Virus record (IMG/VR): IMGVR_UViG_3300022902_000074
Location: 1-24,433 of that record
From: a virus
DNA: 24,433 nt
Direction: 5' to 3' (one strand)
Below the pieces are notes generated by a model. It made no database searches. It was not told the origin of the DNA and saw only the letters and a list, made by a program, of their open reading frames with translations. The position numbers and the translations under genes are program-made. Of the stretch, positions 5,880 to 12,156 are shown in pieces; the stretch's first letter is position 1; every line of letters begins with the position of its first letter.

Positions 5880-6341
5880 ATGGCGACATATAGTACAGAC
5901 GCGGAGCTTGACCAGTTGTTTCATGGCATAGCTACAACGCCCGGGTATTCGCTCTCTCTAAGCGACTTTGCACTTGAACGTGCCTTAGCATACGATTGGG
6001 TGAATGACAACCTCAGAGATAGGTACACTGTTCCATTTACCGGCACTGTATCTAAGACCATTGTAATGGCTGAAGCGAATTATGCTGTTGGTATGATACT
6101 GAAATCTAATTCAACTACAGCAGGTTTCGAGTTCGCTACATACAATCCGTTCTTTCAGGAAGCTAAGAGTTTGATAAACAAGTTACGTATCATGGCTACA
6201 GGTCCGGACAGTTCGACAGAATTAGACAAGATTACTTCAACCAACGCAGGAGTCGAGCCAACAGTTGCTTTATCTAAGAAAGATCGTGACGGTAATCGAT
6301 TGAATCCGAGTAAGGCTTTCAGGAAAATGGACTTTTATTGA
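5880..6341 (+). CDS. head-tail connector / head completion-like protein
   Basis: 153 aa, ATG with a strong AGGAGG site. The N-terminus (DAELDQLFHGIATTPG) followed by an ALERALAYDWVNDNLRDRYTVPF helix resembles the gp6/DUF1320-type neck proteins, in which a helix bearing a D..L..RYT.PF motif follows a short N-terminal arm. Such proteins form the ring that joins the portal to the tail. The length fits that family. It is the first gene of the rightward virion operon and is followed after 12 nt by a lysine-rich protein and then the PKD protein, a position consistent with neck genes. The family assignment is by pattern only and moderately sure; a general virion role is likelier than the exact name. 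Confidence 0.55.
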   Translation: MATYSTDAELDQLFHGIATTPGYSLSLSDFALERALAYDWVNDNLRDRYTVPFTGTVSKTIVMAEANYAVGMILKSNSTTAGFEFATYNPFFQEAKSLINKLRIMATGPDSSTELDKITSTNAGVEPTVALSKKDRDGNRLNPSKAFRKMDFY

Positions 6342-6353
6342 TAATCCTTAATC

Positions 6354-7253
6354 ATGGCAGAAAATAAAACAACGCAAACTATTACTTCAGCAGACATCGG
6401 TACGCTTTCTACCAGTTTGTTAAATAAATCATACGTTCATTCACTCCCAACCATATTATTAATACGAGCCCACAATAGAGTTGAGCTTCAACATCTCATA
6501 GATCCAAAGAATAAACGATTACAGATAGCACACACTAATCTATTCATGGAAATGGAGTTAAGGGAAATTGAGCATTATGATACAGATCCAGATTTCTTCA
6601 CACCAAGTAATATAAAATGGCCCTTTGATTTAGAGGCTGACGAAGACTTTAGATTAGAGAAGTTTAATAAGAAACAGAAGCGGATTGATAATAACAAGGG
6701 GAAGAAGAAAAAGAAAGATGGAGTCAGTAATACTTCAACCAGAAAGAAAGAATCTAAAGTAAAGAAAGAACGATTCAGGAAAGGGAAAACCCCGAGGACA
6801 AGATTCAGAAGAAGATTCAGGGATTATGAAATTGATAATGCTAATAACCAACCGAGTAAAACATCAGAACGATTAAAGATTGACCGGGCAAATCTCATAG
6901 AAAAACATTCAGCCGCAATCGATTGGGCAAGTTTATTAATCGGAAGTGATGAAACTAAGAGGATCTTCAAAGATAAAGCGGTTGCAACCTGGAACATTCA
7001 ACCAGCTACCGGAGAAATACCTATTGGCATTGGGCCAAGACCAAAGAAAGAACACTGGTACTTGGCTCTGTTCCCACCGATGGGAGCGTATCAAGCATTC
7101 ATGCAGAAAACCTTGAGCGCATTTTACCGTAGACGGACACCAGAATGGGCAATTCAAGAATGGGATATACAATTGACGGTTACTATTGACGGTGAAGAAT
7201 TTGTCGGAGAGAAGCGGAATTTTATTTCAGTTAGTATCAGCCCTTACTTATAG
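6354..7253 (+). CDS. lysine-rich virion-region protein, unknown
   Basis: 299 aa. It starts at ATG 6354, 12 nt after the connector-like gene, with no evident Shine-Dalgarno sequence, so it may be coupled. Three parts are visible: an acidic/neutral N-terminal domain (1-105), a strongly basic low-complexity linker (about 105-165, with KKKKKDG and RTRFRRRFRDYE) and a C-terminal domain (165-299) with HWYLALFPPMGAYQAF and WAIQEWDIQLTVTIDGEEFVGEKRNF strands. The basic linker suggests nucleic-acid contact or an inserted disordered segment. By position it could be a neck or tail-completion protein or a tail assembly factor; I do not recognise the family. Confidence 0.6.
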   Translation: MAENKTTQTITSADIGTLSTSLLNKSYVHSLPTILLIRAHNRVELQHLIDPKNKRLQIAHTNLFMEMELREIEHYDTDPDFFTPSNIKWPFDLEADEDFRLEKFNKKQKRIDNNKGKKKKKDGVSNTSTRKKESKVKKERFRKGKTPRTRFRRRFRDYEIDNANNQPSKTSERLKIDRANLIEKHSAAIDWASLLIGSDETKRIFKDKAVATWNIQPATGEIPIGIGPRPKKEHWYLALFPPMGAYQAFMQKTLSAFYRRRTPEWAIQEWDIQLTVTIDGEEFVGEKRNFISVSISPYL

Positions 7254-7262
7254 GATAATAAT

Positions 7263-8201
7263 ATGGCAGTAGTCGCGGCATTCACTTCAGATGTTCAAAC
7301 AGGTGCAAGAGATTTAACGGTTACATTTACTGATACTTCTACCGGATCTCCCACAAACTGGCTATGGAATTTCGGTGACGGTGGATCTTCTAACGTACAA
7401 AACCCTGTTCATGTCTATACAGTGGCAGGTACTTACACTGTAACATTGAGAGCATTCACATCATCAGGAGAAACCGTTACAAATGGCACAAGTGTAAGTA
7501 GATTACAAAGAACAGGATCAGCAGGATCAAACGCGGCCGCACATGTAGCATTACTAGCGGCAAGTTTTGGAGCTTCTTCAGTTCAAGGTAGATACGATGT
7601 AAGGAATCTATCAGGAACATACACATACAGACAAGCAAAATCAACACTAGGACTCGACTTAACATCTTTTACTTCTCATATAATTGAATTTAGAATTCCT
7701 TTTTCTACAGTACAAGGACCAGAAAACGGTATAAAGTTTATTGAATCAGGAATGATATTACCCTCTACAGGTGCGCCATTCTTCACAGATTTATTCGTTG
7801 AAGATGTTACAGCTTTTGCAGGAACAAGTATAACAAGAACCTTTGAACCATCAGGTGGCGGTGAAAGTGCGCCAACAATACTAAGCTCACCAAGTAGTCC
7901 AAATAAAAATGGATGGGATATTGCATCAGCACCACGAATATATAAACACACATTTGCGGCAGGTAATAATGACGTTGAAACTAAAGCAAGTTACATCACA
8001 GTAAACGACCCCGAAGCAGATTTCTCCGCAGATCTACGCAAAGGATTAGATGATATTGATAGTACCTTCACGGATTTATCAGGTGCTTCTACTGCATGGA
8101 GCTGGAAACGTAGGCCATCTGGTATAAACGCACCCTATGTAGAATTCTCCACGGCTGAAAACCCTACAGAAAACTTTGATGTTACAGACCCAACACCATA
8201 A
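7263..8201 (+). CDS. PKD-domain virion protein (major tail or decoration protein candidate)
   Basis: 312 aa. The N-terminal 80 residues are a classical PKD immunoglobulin-like domain: AAFTSDV, then LTVTFTDTSTG, then WLWNFGDGG (33-41), then HVYTVAGTYTVTLRA (50-64). A second, divergent PKD-like unit occupies the last 65 residues (DFSADLRKG, STFTDLSGASTAWSWKR, AENPTENFDV). The middle (90-240) is beta-rich and not recognised. Ig-like domains of this type decorate capsids, tail tubes and fibres of tailed phages and are thought to bind carbohydrate weakly. Position as third gene of the virion operon favours a tail tube protein with appended Ig domains, but a decoration protein is possible. Weak ribosome site (AGGATAATA). 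Confidence 0.7.
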   Translation: MAVVAAFTSDVQTGARDLTVTFTDTSTGSPTNWLWNFGDGGSSNVQNPVHVYTVAGTYTVTLRAFTSSGETVTNGTSVSRLQRTGSAGSNAAAHVALLAASFGASSVQGRYDVRNLSGTYTYRQAKSTLGLDLTSFTSHIIEFRIPFSTVQGPENGIKFIESGMILPSTGAPFFTDLFVEDVTAFAGTSITRTFEPSGGGESAPTILSSPSSPNKNGWDIASAPRIYKHTFAAGNNDVETKASYITVNDPEADFSADLRKGLDDIDSTFTDLSGASTAWSWKRRPSGINAPYVEFSTAENPTENFDVTDPTP

Positions 8202-8311
8202 CAATCATTTCTAATTGCACAACCCTCATAAAAAATTTCCTACTTCGCTTCACTCAGCTTAAAGGTATTTAAAATCTAACAGCTTTAAATCTTTACGCTC
8301 TGCTTAGAAAA

Positions 8312-8327
8312 AAGTTTCGCGAAACTT
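8312..8327. repeat. 16-bp perfect palindrome AAGTTTCGCGAAACTT
   Basis: Perfectly self-complementary, flanked by an A-run on the left and ATTTTC on the right, so it could act as a weak terminator hairpin or, as DNA, as a dimer-binding site. It lies 110 bp after the PKD gene stop. Confidence 0.4.
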
Positions 8328-8571
8328 ATTTTCAAAAAGATTAATATTGAGCTATTAACTTATACAGTTTTTAGATGAATATTCCCTCAAGCTATCACGA
8401 ATATTAACTAAAAAACCAACTACCTAATCGTCACTTATCTTTAGTATATTTCTCTTGCTTCATGTGAGGATTGAATCTACCAGTATGGTCCAACTAGGGT
8501 GAGATTTAATATTCGCAAGATAAATACAAAACAGACTATAGGAATAAAAGAGTTTTTAACTAAAGAAAAAA

Positions 8572-8609
8572 AGCCGGAAAAAGGGAAAGTGATTTTTCCG
8601 GTTTTTTTT
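8572..8609 (+). terminator. strong intrinsic terminator
   Basis: CCGGAAAAA (8574-8582) pairs perfectly with TTTTTCCGG (8593-8601) around a 10-nt loop and is followed by eight T (8602-8609). An A-run upstream would also give a U-tract on the other strand. It sits 34 bp before the zinc-ribbon gene and separates the virion operon from the small-gene operon. Confidence 0.8.
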
Positions 8610-8643
8610 ATAGAGGATTTTAAAGAAAGGGCAGGTTTTTATT

Positions 8644-8775
8644 ATGGATAATACAGAGAGTCAATGTGATGGATGCGGTGCAGAAGGTCAGCGTTTAATA
8701 TTTATCAGCGGTTACAGCATGTGTCCGAAGTGCCACAAGGAAGCGTTAGCAGATAAAAAACGGTGTCAATCTTGA
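8644..8775 (+). CDS. 43-aa zinc-ribbon protein
   Basis: ATG 8644 preceded by AAAGAAAGGGCAGG. Two CxxC pairs (CDGCG at 8-12 and CPKC at 27-30) plus H31 form a minimal zinc ribbon, with a lysine-rich end. Such tiny ribbons are common in phage early regions and may bind nucleic acid or host proteins. Its TGA stop overlaps the TTG start of the SLOG gene as TTGA, implying coupled translation and perhaps joint function. Confidence 0.7.
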   Translation: MDNTESQCDGCGAEGQRLIFISGYSMCPKCHKEALADKKRCQS

Positions 8776-9119
8776 AGCTGATTATTTCAGGTGGACGCCA
8801 GTATAAATTTACAGCAGACGATATTGAATTGTTAGATAGTATAAAACACACGATAACCGAGATCGTGACGGGCGGTGCGACAGGTGCAGATTCCGAGGGC
8901 GTTTTGTGGGCAGTTGCTAATGACATCCCAGTGAAACAATTTCCGGCTGAGTGGTCGCGCCTGGGCAAGTCTGCCGGTGTAGTCAGGAATAAACAAATGG
9001 CGGTATATGGCGATGCTGTGTTATTGTTCACTGGTGGCAGAGGTACGCAGAATATGCATAAGTGCGCCAAGGAAGAAGGGATTACGGTAATGGACTATCG
9101 CGTTGTTGGTGCAGGTTGA
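8772..9119 (+). CDS. DUF2493 / YspA-like SLOG-fold protein
   Basis: 115 aa from TTG 8772 (MKLIISGGRQY, the family start); GTG 8763 is an alternative with three more residues. Visible are the Rossmann-like first strand and SGG turn (5-8), the nucleotide-loop motif TGGATGADSEG (33-43), the FPAEWSRLGKSAGVVRNKQM segment (57-76) and the second glycine motif FTGGRGTQNM (86-95). This is the DUF2493 type of SLOG fold, related to LOG/DprA/TIR-adjacent nucleotide-binding proteins; proteins of this fold bind nucleotides or nucleotide-derived ligands. The enzymatic activity here is unknown. It is coupled to the zinc-ribbon gene and followed by a truncated copy of its own start. Confidence 0.82.
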   Translation: MKLIISGGRQYKFTADDIELLDSIKHTITEIVTGGATGADSEGVLWAVANDIPVKQFPAEWSRLGKSAGVVRNKQMAVYGDAVLLFTGGRGTQNMHKCAKEEGITVMDYRVVGAG

Positions 9120-9190
9120 TTATTTCGGGTGGAGTTATTGCAAGGAATGATATTAATTTAACAAGATTTTTAATGGGCTGTAGATTATAG
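9116..9190 (+). pseudogene. truncated duplicate of the SLOG gene start
   Basis: Immediately at the SLOG gene stop, a 25-codon frame begins TTG-ATT-ATT-TCG-GGT-GGA and reads LIISGGVIARNDINLTRFLM before a TAG at 9188-9190. DNA identity to the true SLOG start (8776-8793) is about 16 of 18 nt, and the protein pattern (LIISGG, then a linker, then a DI.L helix) matches. It again starts as TTGA across the previous stop. It is best explained as the remnant of a tandem duplication, deleted after the first beta-alpha unit; it could also be translated as a micropeptide. Confidence 0.5.
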
Positions 9191-9207
9191 AAAGGCAGAT
9201 TGATAAT

Positions 9208-9414
9208 ATGAAAATGATTGTTGAAATAAGAGGCGGAGTAGTAACAAACCTAGAAGCAGAAGATTCAATTTCTATTTTTATCATAGACCATGACAGTTTA
9301 AAAGATGGGGCAGAGCCATCCGAAACAAGAATAGGACAAAGGCCATTCTTCACAGGAACAGAAGCAGAAATTGACGAACACATAACAGAAATATTATCTC
9401 CATACGAAAATTAA
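9208..9414 (+). CDS. 68-aa acidic protein, unknown
   Basis: ATG 9208 with the repeated leader TTATAGAAAGGCAG ending 9 nt upstream. The start MKMIVEIRGGVVTNLEAED followed by SISIFIIDHDSLKDG resembles small phage beta-hairpin proteins of the type 'V.v.GG.v..v...d.v.v.iiDyD', often seen in replication or early regions but without a known role. The C-terminus is helical and acidic (TEAEIDEHITEIL). Confidence 0.65.
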   Translation: MKMIVEIRGGVVTNLEAEDSISIFIIDHDSLKDGAEPSETRIGQRPFFTGTEAEIDEHITEILSPYEN

Positions 9415-9435
9415 TTATAGAAAGGCAGGGAAATT

Positions 9436-9648
9436 ATGACAGCAACGATAGGAGAAAAAGTAATATTCCAAAATTCAAAAGAGGATTTCTTAAAAGAGAG
9501 AGATTCAATCACAAATCTGAAAAACCAAATGAAAGAAATAAAATTTGAAATATCAGAGAGGCAAGCAAAACAGGCAGACATTGTAAGATACCTAGCAAAG
9601 AGATTAGACATAAAATTCAAAGAGGCATTATTAAAAATGTATAAGTAG
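9436..9648 (+). CDS. 70-aa coiled-coil protein, unknown
   Basis: Preceded by a second exact copy of TTATAGAAAGGCAG (9415-9428), 7 nt before the ATG. Almost the entire chain (EDFLKERDSITNLKNQMKEI, then ISERQAKQADIVRYLAKRL) is a charged amphipathic helix, so a dimeric coiled coil is likely. It has a basic C-terminus. It may be an oligomeric adaptor or small regulator; nothing more can be read. Confidence 0.65.
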   Translation: MTATIGEKVIFQNSKEDFLKERDSITNLKNQMKEIKFEISERQAKQADIVRYLAKRLDIKFKEALLKMYK

Positions 9649-9660
9649 AAAAGACAAGTG

Positions 9661-9674
9661 ATCGCCCACGCGAT
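9661..9674 (+). repeat. short GC hairpin ATCGC-CCAC-GCGAT
   Basis: Five-bp stem with a 4-nt loop 12 nt after the coiled-coil gene stop and 43 nt before the next start. One of three GC hairpins that punctuate this otherwise A-rich operon (see 10023-10045 and 11259-11270). It could be an mRNA processing or stability element; there is no T-run, so it is not a terminator. Confidence 0.4.
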
Positions 9675-9717
9675 ACAACTATATCTTTTTAATATTATAT
9701 ACAAAGGAGTTGAGACA

Positions 9718-10002
9718 ATGAGTACCAGAATATCAATAAAGGACCTGCAAGAAATGGTTGACCAGATAAACGATATAACAGGACACGACAAAGATCCATA
9801 CGACCACAGCAAAAAAGGATGCAATCCAAACACAGGAACATATCTGATTGACTCCGCTTATGGTGGAGTAAAACTGGTGAGAATGTCATTGACTAAAGGT
9901 TGTAGTGGTCAATCAGATATAACATCAGGATTCAATACAAAGAAAGATTTATACGAAAAGATAAAAGGAATTTTAACCGGCTTAAAAATGAAACAGAATT
10001 AA
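9718..10002 (+). CDS. conserved phage protein of unknown function (94 aa)
   Basis: Starts at ATG 9718, chosen over a frame opening at 9658 because AAAGGAG lies 8 nt before it. The pattern ISIKDLQEMVDQINDITGHDKDPY near the start, followed by NTGTYLIDSAYGGVKLVRM and a C-terminal KKDLYEKIKGILTGL helix, matches a widespread small phage protein type ('L..lv.riN..tG.p..py......a..G.y.l..aYGG..L.rm'), whose role is unknown. The YGG core is the best-conserved-looking part. Confidence 0.7.
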   Translation: MSTRISIKDLQEMVDQINDITGHDKDPYDHSKKGCNPNTGTYLIDSAYGGVKLVRMSLTKGCSGQSDITSGFNTKKDLYEKIKGILTGLKMKQN

Positions 10003-10022
10003 TTTATATCTTAAATGGTGGG

Positions 10023-10045
10023 GCGCGCATACCGATGACACGCGC
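10023..10045 (+). repeat. GC hairpin GCGCG/CGCGC
   Basis: GCGCG (10023-10027) pairs with CGCGC (10041-10045) around a 13-nt loop, 20 nt after one gene and 14 nt before the next start. It lies directly before the AGGGGATAAA ribosome site, so it could affect access to it. Confidence 0.4.
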
Positions 10046-10059
10046 AGACAGGGGATAAA

Positions 10060-10260
10060 ATGAATAGTACAATAACAACCACAATCAAACCACAGACCAA
10101 AACAAAAAAAATAACATGCTTACAATGCGACACAGTAAAACAAGGAGAAGATAACACCATTCCAGAACATGAGAATTGTTGGTGGATCTGTGATACTTGC
10201 GAGGATGAAGTTGCAGAGAAGTTAAACTGTTTTAATTTTGATACAAACTACAATTTATAA
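10060..10260 (+). CDS. 66-aa zinc-ribbon protein
   Basis: ATG 10060 with AGGGG upstream. After a Thr/Lys-rich disordered start (about 18 residues), two CxxC pairs (CLQC at about 20-23 and CDTC at about 44-47) with EHENCWWI between them form a typical zinc ribbon; a tail with one more Cys follows. It may act on transcription or nucleic acid; function unknown. Nine nt separate it from the RadC-type gene. Confidence 0.65.
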   Translation: MNSTITTTIKPQTKTKKITCLQCDTVKQGEDNTIPEHENCWWICDTCEDEVAEKLNCFNFDTNYNL

Positions 10261-10269
10261 AGGGGAATC

Positions 10270-10743
10270 ATGTACTACACAAAGACTCTGAAAACAATCT
10301 CATTGAAAATATCAGAACCAGAAGCAGAAAAGGAAACAACGTTAAATAGTAGACAATGTTTCAGGATAGCAAAGGAGATATATAAAACCCTTGATGACGA
10401 TCAGGAACACTTTACAGTATTTTTCCTAAACTCACAGAATGAGATAAACGGATTTAAAACATTATTCTCGGGTGGGCAAAGTTTCGCGACAGTAGATTTA
10501 AAGATTATATATCGAAACGCATTACAATTTGGAGCGAGCGCGATAATAGCAATTCATAACCACCCTGCCGGATCACTTAAAAGATCAGGTGAAGATGACA
10601 AGATAACACAGGAGATAATAAACGCAGGAAAGTTGCTGAATATCAAATTACTAGACCATTTAATTCTAGGGAATGGTGAATATTACAGCTATGCAGATGA
10701 GGGTTTAATTGAAACATATAACAGAAAAGGGGAATCATGCTGA
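10270..10743 (+). CDS. radC: RadC-type JAMM-domain protein
   Basis: 157 aa with ribosome site AAAGGGGAATC. It carries the JAB/MPN metalloprotease-like core of RadC: FTVFFLNSQNEINGF (48-62, with the usual Glu), TVDLKIIYRNALQFGASAIIAIHNHPAGS (74-102) with the HxHP zinc motif at 96-99, and Asp at 109-110 as third ligand, followed by LLNIKLLDHLILGNGEYYS. Cellular RadC has an extra N-terminal helix-hairpin-helix part (about 220 aa in total), which is absent here, as in many mobile-element RadC proteins. The usual 'PS' before the metal Asp is replaced by RSGE. The biochemical role of RadC is unsettled despite its name. Confidence 0.88.
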   Translation: MYYTKTLKTISLKISEPEAEKETTLNSRQCFRIAKEIYKTLDDDQEHFTVFFLNSQNEINGFKTLFSGGQSFATVDLKIIYRNALQFGASAIIAIHNHPAGSLKRSGEDDKITQEIINAGKLLNIKLLDHLILGNGEYYSYADEGLIETYNRKGESC

Positions 10744-10859
10744 CATACAATCAAATATACATCAGACTCAGGAACAGGAAGAACCATGTCAAGTGGTTTT
10801 ATAGATTCATAGTTACTGCAATTATCGTGACAGTGTTTAGATATTTAACAGGGTATTAA
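10737..10859 (+). CDS. 40-aa basic single-pass membrane peptide
   Basis: Starts at ATG 10737 inside the end of the RadC gene (7-nt overlap) using AAAAGGGGAATC, the same ribosome sequence as the RadC gene. It has a basic N-terminal half (YIRLRNRKNHVKWFYR) followed by one hydrophobic helix (FIVTAIIVTVF). Function unknown. Confidence 0.5.
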   Translation: MLTYNQIYIRLRNRKNHVKWFYRFIVTAIIVTVFRYLTGY

Positions 10860-10872
10860 ATAAGGAGACACG

Positions 10873-11082
10873 ATGTTAATAGAAACCAAAGTAACAACAC
10901 TCCACCAAGTAGCGATTGACAAAAACTACAATCAAATGTACGCTGACGATATTACGAAATCATCTTATAGTTATTTAGATGAATATTACAAGAAGTATAA
11001 TATCATCGCGAGGACAAAAGAAAGAAGGAAAGAGAATAATAAAACACATAGACTGAATCTAAAAAGGAAAGGAATAATATGA
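10873..11082 (+). CDS. 69-aa basic protein, unknown
   Basis: ATG 10873 with AAGGAGACACG upstream. It is tyrosine-rich in the middle (YNQMYADDITKSSYSYLDEYYKKY) with a strongly basic tail (KERRKENNKTHRLNLKRKG), suggesting nucleic acid or ribosome contact. Its stop overlaps the next start as ATGA. Confidence 0.6.
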   Translation: MLIETKVTTLHQVAIDKNYNQMYADDITKSSYSYLDEYYKKYNIIARTKERRKENNKTHRLNLKRKGII

Positions 11083-11252
11083 TAACATTTAAAAGCCCAA
11101 CTAAAAAAGCCATACGAAAACTAGCAATACAGAAATCAATCTCAATAGAAGAAGTTAAAAACTCACCGCCATTGATAGATGAAGCCCTGAGAAGATACAA
11201 CACAGGTATAAACTTCCTAACATTCATTGACGGAAAGAATAAGCGGAAATAA
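11079..11252 (+). CDS. 57-aa basic helical protein, unknown
   Basis: ATG 11079 with AAAGGAATAAT upstream, overlapping the previous gene by 4 nt. The sequence (SPTKKAIRKLAIQKSISIEEVKNSPPLIDEALRRYN) is rich in helices and could be a small helix-turn-helix-like or RHH-like domain, but no firm match is visible. A short GC hairpin (CCCC-TACC-GGGG, 11259-11270) follows. Confidence 0.55.
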   Translation: MITFKSPTKKAIRKLAIQKSISIEEVKNSPPLIDEALRRYNTGINFLTFIDGKNKRK

Positions 11253-11258
11253 AATTTA

Positions 11259-11270
11259 CCCCTACCGGGG
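11259..11270 (+). repeat. short GC hairpin CCCC-TACC-GGGG
   Basis: Four-bp GC stem 6 nt after the 57-aa gene, in an AT-rich context, without a T-run. Third of the inter-gene hairpins of this operon. Confidence 0.35.
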
Positions 11271-11365
11271 CATAACAAAACATCATAGGAATGCTTCGCA
11301 TAATTTAACCGCTGATTTTGACACTTGGCCTACAAGGAACACTTACCCGATTAGAAAGGCGATTT

Positions 11366-11512
11366 ATGAAAATAATAATAAATAATCTTAGATTAATAAT
11401 TGGTGATTGCTTAATCAATATAGCAATGAACCTGTATCCAGAAGGAAATGAACGTAAAAGTCTTTGTTACTTTTTAAATAAACATTATAGATTTATGACA
11501 GAGGGAAAATGA
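11366..11512 (+). CDS. 48-aa protein, unknown
   Basis: I start it at ATG 11366, after TTAGAAAGGCGATTT, a variant of the repeated leader; the open frame extends upstream but has no good site. It has a hydrophobic beta-like start (MKIIINNLRLIIGDCLINIAM) and a basic, aromatic end (FLNKHYRFMTEGK). The start resembles small phage proteins of the pattern 'R..lG..L...a..l.P', but I cannot name the family. The stop overlaps the next ATG. Confidence 0.55.
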   Translation: MKIIINNLRLIIGDCLINIAMNLYPEGNERKSLCYFLNKHYRFMTEGK

Positions 11513-11715
11513 AAGTAGATATAATTCTAAACATTGAACGGATTGCATATAATAAGAAGTTTAAGATTGTAGGAAAAGTACATCAAGTTGACATGAAGAA
11601 CGATGAAAAGATAAAGACAGTTTTGTTCCTGGCATACAAGAAACTGGAAAAAGATATAGAATCTACTATTGAAACTTATAGAAAGGCAGGTGGATTGCAT
11701 TATGATAGAAATTAA
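11509..11715 (+). CDS. 68-aa protein, unknown
   Basis: ATG 11509 overlaps the previous stop (ATGA) and follows AGAGGGAAA. It has a lysine-rich alpha/beta appearance (VDIILNIERIAYNKKFKIVGKV, then IKTVLFLAYKKLEKDIES). The 3' end contains the third exact copy of TTATAGAAAGGCAG (11676-11689), which serves the next gene; the two genes overlap by 14 nt. Confidence 0.55.
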   Translation: MKVDIILNIERIAYNKKFKIVGKVHQVDMKNDEKIKTVLFLAYKKLEKDIESTIETYRKAGGLHYDRN

Positions 11716-12154
11716 GTTTGAAGCAAAAGGCGAAACAATTGAAGAACTGGCACAACATTTAAGTATGGTGAAATCATTAATAGAGCAAAGAAGTTATGAG
11801 GGAGTAATAACATTCCATGAAGATTATTGCAATAAGGGAAATACTAAGACGAGTAGTTATGAATATTCAATCAAGAACGTCAAGGAAGATGATAGCTTTA
11901 TAACCGGAGTAGTAATTAGATTTGCAGGTGAAACACACAGCATGTTAAAGGGATGTCATAAAGATTTAGCAAAAGCGCTGATAATTCAGGGCATCCCAAT
12001 TCGATCAAGTGAAATGATAGAAGGATTTATATTGAAGAACGGTACATTTTTAAACCGGATAGAAGCCGCGAAACACGCAATCAAGATCAAACAGGTAAAA
12101 CAAGACGAGACATTAATGCTTTCAAGTAAACTATACAGCCAGGACCTTTGGTAG
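11702..12154 (+). CDS. conserved phage protein with C-terminal LYSQDLW motif
   Basis: 150 aa from ATG 11702, 12 nt after the repeated AAAGGCAG leader. The C-terminal half has the sequence pattern EGFILKNGTFLNRIEAAKHA.......KLYSQDLW, which I recognise from many phage proteins ('GFlts.grFvdR.EA..iA...gQ....LfSEDLW'). In those the preceding part contains R..GE.H, here VIRFAGETHSML (about residues 76-87). The function of this family is unknown to me. The first 65 residues are specific to this protein and read as a charged helix plus strands. It is the last gene of the rightward operon, converging with the helicase gene at a 2-nt gap. Confidence 0.7.
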   Translation: MIEIKFEAKGETIEELAQHLSMVKSLIEQRSYEGVITFHEDYCNKGNTKTSSYEYSIKNVKEDDSFITGVVIRFAGETHSMLKGCHKDLAKALIIQGIPIRSSEMIEGFILKNGTFLNRIEAAKHAIKIKQVKQDETLMLSSKLYSQDLW

Positions 12155-12156
12155 AA

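Larger units (their letters stand above)
8202..8643. other. 442-nt intergenic stretch, no gene seen
   Basis: Between the PKD gene and the zinc-ribbon gene. It holds a CTTCGCTTCACTCAG repeat (8242-8256), the 16-bp palindrome at 8312-8327 and a strong terminator near its right end. I saw no convincing open frame or clear sigma70 promoter, although the downstream operon must start somewhere here unless it depends on read-through. Confidence 0.6.

Noticed and set aside
8539-8565. T7-like promoter around CTATAGGAAT
   Set aside because: Only the CTATAGG end matches; the upstream recognition part of a T7-type promoter does not, and no single-subunit RNA polymerase is seen.
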